Assembly (NCBI GenBank): GCA_009746045.1
Contig: RPFO01000165.1
Span: forward strand, 1,041,546 to 1,103,545
From: Mesostigma viride
Lineage: Eukaryota; Streptophyta; Mesostigmatophyceae; Mesostigmatales; Mesostigmataceae
DNA length: 62,000 nucleotides
Reading direction: 5' to 3'
A program made the translations under genes and the position numbers. Shown here in pieces: positions 34,501-43,500 of this stretch (its first letter is position 1; each line of letters begins with the position of its first letter). The notes beneath the pieces are model-generated. The model did not search any database, was not told the origin of the DNA, and saw only the letters and a list, made by a program, of their open reading frames with translations.

Positions 34501-37500
34501 TCGCCTCATGAGCCGTCAGCAACAGTAACTTAATTGCTACTTAACTTAACGAACTAGAAATGGCCATACAAAACTGGCCAACTAATTCTAACTCATGGAA
34601 CCGGTCCAGCCCAAGGCCCACCGTCCTGTAGTACCACTCACATAGCGGCGTTCATTCTCATCTGTTATAAAGAAACTACGTTCAGAGAACACCGATTTCC
34701 TCACAGCATGGTACTAGGGTTCGCATACTTCTGACAAAGTTATAGAGGTGTTCTGGCCGGTCAAAGTACAAGGGGTCAGGGTACTTTTTCACGTACAACG
34801 TGCATTCCGGAAAACGACGACCTGGCCATGGCGGCTTGCGCCCACGCATGGCATTTACGTTTTCTTTCGAATTTTCTGACCAAACTCAGGAAATTGATTT
34901 TATACGTCCTAAAGATCATACAGGCCAATTTTTGGTTCGCGGGAATGCCATTTGATGGGTGTCGGCAGCATTCTTGCTGGAAAAAAAACTGCGATCAGGC
35001 CGGACGATAGAAAAATTGACAGCAATACCTTTCCGGCGTATTTTAAAGGATGTATCGGTTTCTTTGTACTTTTTATGATACATAGTAGTCGTAAACGTGC
35101 AAGGGTGGCCAGAAATCGCCGAATCTAGTGACCATGCTGCACAACTTTGGTGTGCCGAAATACGCCATTTTGGCGGCCACCGCCTGGGCCAAGGTAATGC
35201 CAGCCATGCCAGGTAAAGCTGAGTTATCGTTTTCTTGTCGATGTATGACGTTTATGTATACGTTCTAGCTTGTGTAGCACATTCTTTCTTCATTATTCAT
35301 GCTCTTTCTTGACCATGGCCTGGCCCCATCCTAAAACACCATTCTTAGATGCTTCCCTCAGTCAGTTGACCTGCCATAGTGTGATGGTGATAAGTTTTAG
35401 AGGCTGTATGGGTTTGAATACCTCCATATATGTTTAATATACATTTCCCACACACATATTGCATGAGTGTGAGGCACTTTGCTGGTCTCTGTGGCATCAT
35501 CAAGCATGTAACCGGTGAGTAGAAGCTTCCCGTTGTCAGCATGTGCCACCAGGTGTGCTGGCCATCACCTGGCAAGCTATAGCAGCTTAAGCCTAGTTTA
35601 TCCTTGCTAGGGCAAGCTGAAATAGGCTTAAAATCACTAGTTTGTTGGTGGCTGCCTCCTAGAATGCATGCCTTGCGTAGGGTATCCGTACCACGTTACC
35701 TACGTGCATGGACAAGGTGGCACCTGCACATAGGTGCCATGTAAGGGCAGTGTGATGATGCAGTTATGTTTCCCCATCATTGTGGAAGGGAAATGTATTG
35801 TATGGCATGGTTGGGGGCCATATTAGTAGGTATTAGTAGGTAGTATGCCCACCCCTACCCCCTTGGTTGCTTTTTACCAACGGTACCCCTATGGGCTGTA
35901 CAGGGTGTAACTGCTGGTATACCCACCCAAATGATGACCCCAATGGCTCAAACTGTTCAGCAACTAATTGTTTATCATCCCTGAAGTGGTAGGTGCCTAG
36001 GTCTTATAACATAATTCAAAATGCACATTCTACCAAAAATGAAAAACGCGCGTCTTGACCCCCCTGACTTTGACGGCAGTTATACATGGCCTACCCTGCA
36101 TATATGTAAGGTTGTGATATACCAACCCAAAGGGCAACTCATGGACATGCTTAGCCCCCAAGGACAGCCATTGGATATGGGTAGGTTGGATGGCATCTGG
36201 TTTGCAAAATTGTGAAGTTACAGCCGATGCATCGGCAGTATTTCTGCCCATTTAGGGGTTAAAGCTTCAGCCCGGATAAACAGACAATGTCCACTGAGTG
36301 TACGGAGTGGCTAATAAGCACATGGCAGCAGCCAACTTGCTACTGAATCTGAAAAACATCATCAGGGTCCACTGCGGGTGCTGTGGCGGCTTGCTCATAG
36401 GCTTCCGAGCAGCTTTCTTTTTCAGCTTCGCTGCAGGCCCTGCTTTGCCACTGCTGCGGCCTTTTCCCCTGTGCAACCTTTGCCTTCTTCTTTGGCAGCC
36501 CCGCCTTACCATCCTCATCTGCAGTGTCGCCAGCTCGCAGTTCATCAACGTCGGAACCGCTTGCCGGACGCTCAGCAGGGGTGGAATCGTCAGCCTCTGC
36601 ATCGCCTCCTCCCGAGTCTTCTTCTGTCTCGACACCCAAAACCCCGTTGGAAATCTCGTTGCTATCACGCTCGACATCACCTTGCTCGCCAGCTTCAGCT
36701 CGCTGCTATCATTTCCGTCATCATCCACTATTCCGGGTTTCGGCGGCCTGCTGTTACCTGCTGTGCCCAGTTCTAAAATACCTCCGCCTGGTGTGAAAAA
36801 ATTCCTGAACCTAAATCCTGTCGGAATAGGCACCTTTCTCTTTTTGCTGCTCATTCCCTAAAACACTTTACGCACACTACTCACATTCGAAAGCAAAATG
36901 CAGCTACGTAGCCCGGCAGCCGCCGCTGTACGTGGCTGGCTTTTGTCTTCGTTTTCTGCACGTACTTGCAGGCGTTTCCTTAATCAGGCTGTGCTACCAA
37001 TACGACAAGTGTGTTTACGGATTCAGAGAGTCAGAATATTTAATTCATACCGAGTATCCACCGATTCATGCAGTGCAAGTGCGAGTGGAACCTAGGGCGC
37101 TGTGGCAGTCAGCGGCCCAGGCTGGCAGCCTGCCGAACAAGCATAGCCGGGCGGAGGGGCCACCGGACACGAACCGGACGACGTCCGGACGGCCGAGCGG
37201 GCTCCGGACAAGTGCGTCCAGACGGCCTGGCGGAGTCCGGACATCCGGACACAATGTCCGGATCCTGACCGTTAGCAGAAACACTGTTGCCCCATTCAGG
37301 CATGGAGCAGCCCCGGCTGGGCTTTGGCACATTCCAATACCTTGCGCTCACCGCTCGCTTGATGCAGTTTTCCTCGCTGGCATTAATCTCCCGCCAGCTC
37401 GGCCGCATTGCCAACAGGTCGAGCAGCCGTGCCTTCCCCGCCACCTCCGCCTTTGGCAAACTCACCGCGTCCGCGCGCAGTTGTTCGGATTTATTCTGCT

Positions 37501-40500
37501 TCCCATGTATTGCATCAGCACCTTCTTGCACCTGGCCTGTAGCAACGCAACCTACACGCGGCGACTGTGCCAGGTGCAGTGCTTTTCTACCCTCGCAAGG
37601 GCCTCCTCCCTCCCCTTAGAGCACGCCCCTCTAGGGAGGAGGGTCTGCGCCCCCCCCCACACAGCCAATTAAGCCAATGTACTACCTTGCATTGCAGTGT
37701 GTACTCGCGGTGGCGGCGCGTGGCACGCTGTCGCCGGCGTGGCGATCTCACCCTGCCCCATGCGGTGTACACTGGCCTAAGTGGGTTTGGCAGCGGGAAA
37801 AGGGAGCGGTCCCGCTGTGATTCTATTTTCCTACTTGTTGGGCTTTGCTGAGCTTGTCCAAGAGGATCGCTTGTTTGGAGGGCTGCCTTGACAGCCGGGG
37901 TGGCTGACAGTGCAGCCCCCTCCCCCAAAGGCAGGAGGTGGCTTGCCACCTTCCAACCCACCCCCCTCCTTGCCCCTCCACCTTCAGCAAGGCCGCCACC
38001 ACCCTCATTAGGTACTCCATCCCCATAAGCTCCCCAGCTGCTGAGCCCAGCTCCTTGAGAAGGGTGTCCATGGCCAATGCAATGTTCATGACAATTTTCC
38101 TGTTCCCCATGTCCCGCCAATTTCCAGGCTTGATTGTCATCATGACCCACAACCGGATTCCCATCCAATTGTTGCCGGCGTCCTCCAACACTCCCGGCAG
38201 CACCCGCTCCGAAATCCGATATTTCACGCTCTTGGCTCGGCTCGGTAGCGCCACCCCTTTCGAGGCCTTGAAGTGGCTTCCCACCCCCTCTATTCCTCCC
38301 AGCGCTGCCTTCAAACCTTGCGTGAATTTCTCGGCTGCGACCTCTCCCTCCTCTTCCTCCTCGTCATCCTGAGTTTCGGCTTCCGGAGGTGCCCCAACGA
38401 ATGTCGCCAACCTCGCCCTCGTTTCCTATCCGACAGCCCCCCACCTGCCGAATTTTTGGCCGGGCCGTTCGGCTTGGCCATTTTTCGTTGCGCAGGTGTT
38501 GTTGGTGGCAGCGCCCCCTCCTCGTTGTCCGCCGCGAGATCTGCCACGGCCAGCAGTTTTGACACCGACGCTTCGTTTGGGTCACGTGCATGTGACACGT
38601 CGTCAACGTCGATGTGATCGGCCAGCAACTACACGACAGACCTCAGCTGGCTCGAGCTCCACGAGCGGGCGTCCGTCACCCAGTCCTTGGTACTGAAGAC
38701 CTGCTCGACTGCGCCCACGGCCTCTGCAGAGCAGGTGCAATTGGCGAGCAGAGTGGCGAGCTGCTTCTTTTTGGCGCTGAAGGCGACTTGCGGGTGACTG
38801 GCGGCAGCGGCCCGCAGTGTGGGCGTCCCGTCCTCCTCGCGCGCTGCCTGCCTTGCTGTAGCCTTGCGCCCCTTCGGCATTGCTGCTCAGGGCCGAAAAT
38901 GGCTCCGACAGTGAAGGTTCGACAGACGAGAGGTTCATTTCCCCTGGCTTGCTGTCGCCGCCCTTGTGAAAAGAAAAGAGGCCGGCCTTAGCCAGGTGGG
39001 TTTTCTTTTGTCTTTTTTGCGTGTCATGCGGCCTTGGCCCGGACGGCATTTTTTCGTCACGCGAATTTTGCGTCTGAACAAATGACGCAAATTGGCGTTC
39101 TGATTGCCGGCGACTTACGAAAGGCTTCCGGGGCCATTAGGTCACATATTGCGTGAGAGAAAGAATCTAGATCTAGTTAATCACTAGGTCATTAACAAAG
39201 AAACCTAGACAGTGGCAGGTTTATATCTCAACGTAGCTTCTGCCATCTGGCCAGGAAAAACTGGCCAAATCTTTGGCAACTACCGATCCGGATAAGGCTG
39301 CACCAGCCTCAAAAGGTATGTCACGTGAACCCTATAGCCTAGATATAGCAGTTCCCCTTGCATCTCACTATAAAGAAACTATGTTCAGAGAACCACGACT
39401 CTTGTGAGCATGTGCCCTTGATGTAAACAAAGAGGAAACTACGGTAATCACGCTTGCCCGATGCCCGTGTGGTGTGCTTGCCCATGAAGCAACGCAGCCT
39501 CCACCATGACGAGAGAGCTACAAACTGATGCCAAGGCGACAAAATAGTAATAGTAATAGTTTCAAATACACAACAGCCTTGCCACATGCATCCTGACCTC
39601 CACATGTTTCCGTCCTTGAAAATTTCGACACTCCACAGTCAACTTCGGCGTTCTTACATGCCAAGTTACAAAATCGACAAATGACACCATTCTCCCTTTT
39701 CAACCCCATTCTTGCAAGCTCATTCCTTCCAAAACTACGACATCCAAGACGGGCCCGCATTGCAGGACGCTGAGCATTCGGCTAAGCAAGATCAAGGTAG
39801 AGTGCACGTGTGCAACGCGCTACATAGAAATTTCTTGACACCAAGAAACCCTGCTAACCTGATACAGCCCGGCTGCTGTCCGTAACGCCAGGAAGACAAT
39901 CTTCAGCTGCGTCTCATCCAGGCCCCTCTCCCCCATGCTCTCGTCCGCCACGGTGGCTGCCTTGCCCATGCACCAGCCCGCCACCGCGAGGAGTGCGCTG
40001 GTGAGCTCGTACTGGGTGTCGCGGGCCTCATGCAGCTCCTGCTTTTGTAGCAAGGGAATGCAGTACCAAGGCCTGGCCGGTGGCGCGCGGTTCGGGTGCA
40101 ACCAGCAGGAAAAATAATACATCATGAAGAGGCATAAGATTGGAGAAAATCGGCATAGAAGAAAGCCTCCAGCAGGCAACAAGAGTAGCGTGTCAGCAGC
40201 TGCACAGCAGCTGCACATCCATAGTACCCCCCAGGTAGTATTATTATTTCTTATATTATTAGTAGTATTATTTAGTTTGCGAGGTGGCACTTGTTGGGAA
40301 CACAAGTGTCCATGAACTATCATGTGTGTGATGTGAAAGCTGCAGAAAACGATAGCTAGTACGAGCATGCCACAAGCTTGACCACAACCAGTCTTAAGAC
40401 GAGGCTTTTCAAGCAAGAAACCACGGGAGCAAACACCAGCTGCACCAAGTGGGAAGCAGTGCGCAGCCACTTAGCAACTTTTCAATACAATCAGCAACAG

Positions 40501-43500
40501 ATAAGCAACGCTATGCATGGGAAATGTGGGCTATGGTGACAACCCTGGGGATGAACCCACCGGTGGCTTCTACCGGGCAGGAAAAAAAACGAGCGAAAGT
40601 TCCCAAATAGGACCACGAATACCTGAGAGAAAACCAAATGCAAGCTGCAAGCTGCTCGCTGCGAGCAGCGAGCAGCAAGCAGCAAGCAGCAAGCGTCATC
40701 AATATGATTGGCGTTCTGACCAACTAGTCTGATCTGAGTATCACCAAGGGAAGTTTCCCCCTCTCCACTTACTTAAATAGATTACACAACTGTATGTCAA
40801 TCGAGTCCAGTAAAATATATGCTGATATGGATATAAGATGAAGCAACCAGGCATCCAAAGTGGATCTGTTACCTGGTAAAATTACAGCACTTCACGCTGA
40901 ATTTGGGATGTAGCTGGCCCCTTCTAGGACAGAAACGGCAGCGTCACTGTGTACAGCCATAGTGCACCACCTAACGCACCAGTTGATTTCATGTCGCAGG
41001 CTGGAGTCTGCCCGATGCTGGCTGGTGGCCGGGCTTGTCACGCCATCTGGCTTGGCAGCGCCCGCATGCCCCTCCCTGAGCACAAGGACCACAACGTTTG
41101 CCAAAAAGGGGTACCCATGCAATCAAAACACTGTGCGCAAATACCTCAATATCCCCACATCATGGCCATGCTTCCTCTGCACATGCGTGTCCGATATCCC
41201 CCCGAGAACCCCCCAATACCCCCCCATACCCGGGCGCACAAACAGCCCCCTTCAGTAACGGGACCACAACCAAAGGCTACATGCTATGAGGATGGCACTG
41301 CCAAGTCTTGATATCTACCACATAAAATATGTATCCAGTCAACAGTGTCACCTACAACATCACTGAAGCGCTACCCTTCAGGCCCCAAATGGCGACCGCT
41401 GGGGGACCAATCATCACATCTATGCAAGCCCATGTAACCAAACCGTGTTGCTGCGATCCATCTGCTGTAGAGCACGCACTCATCCTGTTTTTACATAGTA
41501 CCTATTCTCCGCCGTTCCATTGACAGCCTCATCCTTGCCGCCGCTGGCATATATACGCGTCTATGGACAAAGTGCACAGATCCACATGCAGCAGCGCACC
41601 GTCCCTTGTTTGTACCTATTCTCGGCCGTTGCGTCCACAGCCTTATCCTTGCCGCCGCCGGCATCAGCGTCACTCGCGCTTGCCATGTTCCCAGCACTGG
41701 TATCCCGGCTCTTTCCCGCGCCGCCGCCTGTCGCCTTGTCGGCGTCCTCCACCAGAGGCCACAGCAGCGCCATGTAGGCGTTGAGTGCGGTGGTTACGTC
41801 GCCAACATCTGGCACCGGCAGTTTGCTGGGGCTGATCAGCTGAAGCAGATGATGACGCGCCTGAGGTCCATAAACAGTAGCGGTCACATCATAGTGGCTA
41901 AAAGTGGTGGTGAAATAATGCGCACCAGCCACAGTGACAAAGGGAGGTGCCAATCTGAAACAGAAGTGATGCCATACACGTAGCCTACATGGGCATTCCT
42001 GCACGTAGGCAATACCACCAGAATGCCCCTGCAACCTGAAAGACCTGAGAATGCTTACAAAGCGACAAGGGCCAACCGACCTCTGGCAAGGGCTACATGG
42101 GATCCAGGCATCCAGAAAGATCACCGAGAAGCATTTCATCACATGTGCATCCAGTTGGACATGCTTCCTGATGCCCAAATCCTTGTGGGTCCCCACGACT
42201 TCACCCCAGCACCCGTGCACCGCCACGCCCGCCGCATGGCTCTGTCCCAAATACATATGAATGGGACAACCAGCACTGGCTTGATGTTGCGAGAATCCGT
42301 GCCACAACACATTACTGTAGTATAATGACCATGACATCACCCCGACAACCAGCACAGGCTTGGCATCGCGAGGACCAGTACCAAAGGGTATTCCATCCAG
42401 GCTGCCTCTGTGCTAGCCACGATACCGACTGGTTCAGAAGGATGGAGATGACATCGAGGACACGGTGGTCCCGTTATTATGTGCCTGTCATGCTCCGTTT
42501 ATAGGCCCATGATGCCCCCCCGACCCCGCTCACCGCGGTAACCTCGTCCAACAAGGCGTCGCGCTCCCCGTTCCGCCCGTTCAGCCGCTTGGACAGGCCC
42601 TTGCGGATATCCACGCGGTCACCTCCAGGGTCCTTGCGCGCCACGATCTCTGCGGGAGGAAACCGGTTGTGGAAATCCACGACACCGGTGTGCGGAGTAG
42701 GTAGCTGTGATGTGGAGTAGACCGCTGTGATGTGGAGTAGATCGCTGTGATGTGGAGTAGGTAGATGTGATGTGGAGTAGACCGCTGTGATGTAGAGTAG
42801 GTAGCTGTGATGTGGAGTAGGTAGCTGTGATGTGGAGTAGATCGCTGTGATGTGGAGTAGGTAGCTGTGATGTGGAGTAGACCGCTGTGATGTGGAGTAG
42901 ACCGCTGTGATGTGGAGTAGGTAGCTGTGATGTGGAGTAGGTAGCTGTGATGTGGAGTAGATCACTGTGATGTGGAGTAGGTAGCTGTGATGTGGAGTAG
43001 ATCGCTGTGATGTGGAGTAGGTAGCTGTGATGTGGAGTAGGTAGCTGTGATGTGGAGTAGATCGCTGTGATGTGGAGTAGGTAGCTGTGATGTGGAGTAG
43101 GTAGCTGTGATGTGGAGTAGATCGCTGTGATGTGGAGTAGGTAGCTGTGATGTGGAGTAGGTAGCTGTGATGTGGAGTAGATAGCTGTGATGTGGAGTAG
43201 ATCGCTGTGATGTGGAGTAGATCGCTGTGATGTGGAGTAGATCGCTGTGATGTGGAGTAGCTGTGATGTGGAGTATGTAGATGTGATGTGGAGTAGGTAG
43301 ATGTGATGTGGAGTAGATTGCTGTGATGTGGAGCAGGTAGCTGTGATGTGGAGTAGATCGCTGTGATGTGGAGTAGGTAGCTGTGATGTGGAGTAGATCG
43401 CTGTGATGTGGAGTAGATCGCTGTGATGTGAAGTAGGTAGCTGTGATGTGGAGTAGGTAGCTGTGATGTGGAGTAGATCGCTGTGATGTGGAGTGAAGAG

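Larger units (their letters stand above)
30847..36258. mobile_element. TTAA-site (piggyBac-like) non-autonomous element, copy 2
   Basis: It has the same CCCCTAAATGG/CCATTTAGGGG ends and flanking TTAA (30843-30846, 36259-36262) as copy 1. Two insertions split it: family A (30973-32884) and family F (32901-34697), only 16 bp apart. Removing both leaves ~1.70 kb that aligns with copy 1 along its length (34698-36258 with 21725-21930 and 23887-25243). Confidence 0.8.
27400..39400 (-). mobile_element. Split-direct-repeat element, family G (heavily interrupted)
   Basis: In minus orientation, A1 is 39400-38969 and A2 is 27957-27522. Both begin RTCGTGGTTCTCTGAACATA and are ~85-90 percent alike over 430 bp. 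A2 is bounded by GGGAGGGCGGGCGGG (27507-27521), the same spacer as in other families. A1 instead runs into coding-like DNA. B1 remnants contain TATAAAAACAATGAGTGG (28731-28749), where a hAT element inserted. The B2 outer end is not resolved. The internal part carries reading frames at 38880-37823 and 36854-36267, so this may derive from a coding-capable member. Interruptions are a TIR element, a hAT element and the TTAA element copy 2. Confidence 0.6.

Noticed and set aside
41086-42355. Plus-strand ORFs over the BRO1 exons
   Set aside because: Shadows of the minus-strand exons and GC-rich introns, with no splice consistency on the plus strand.
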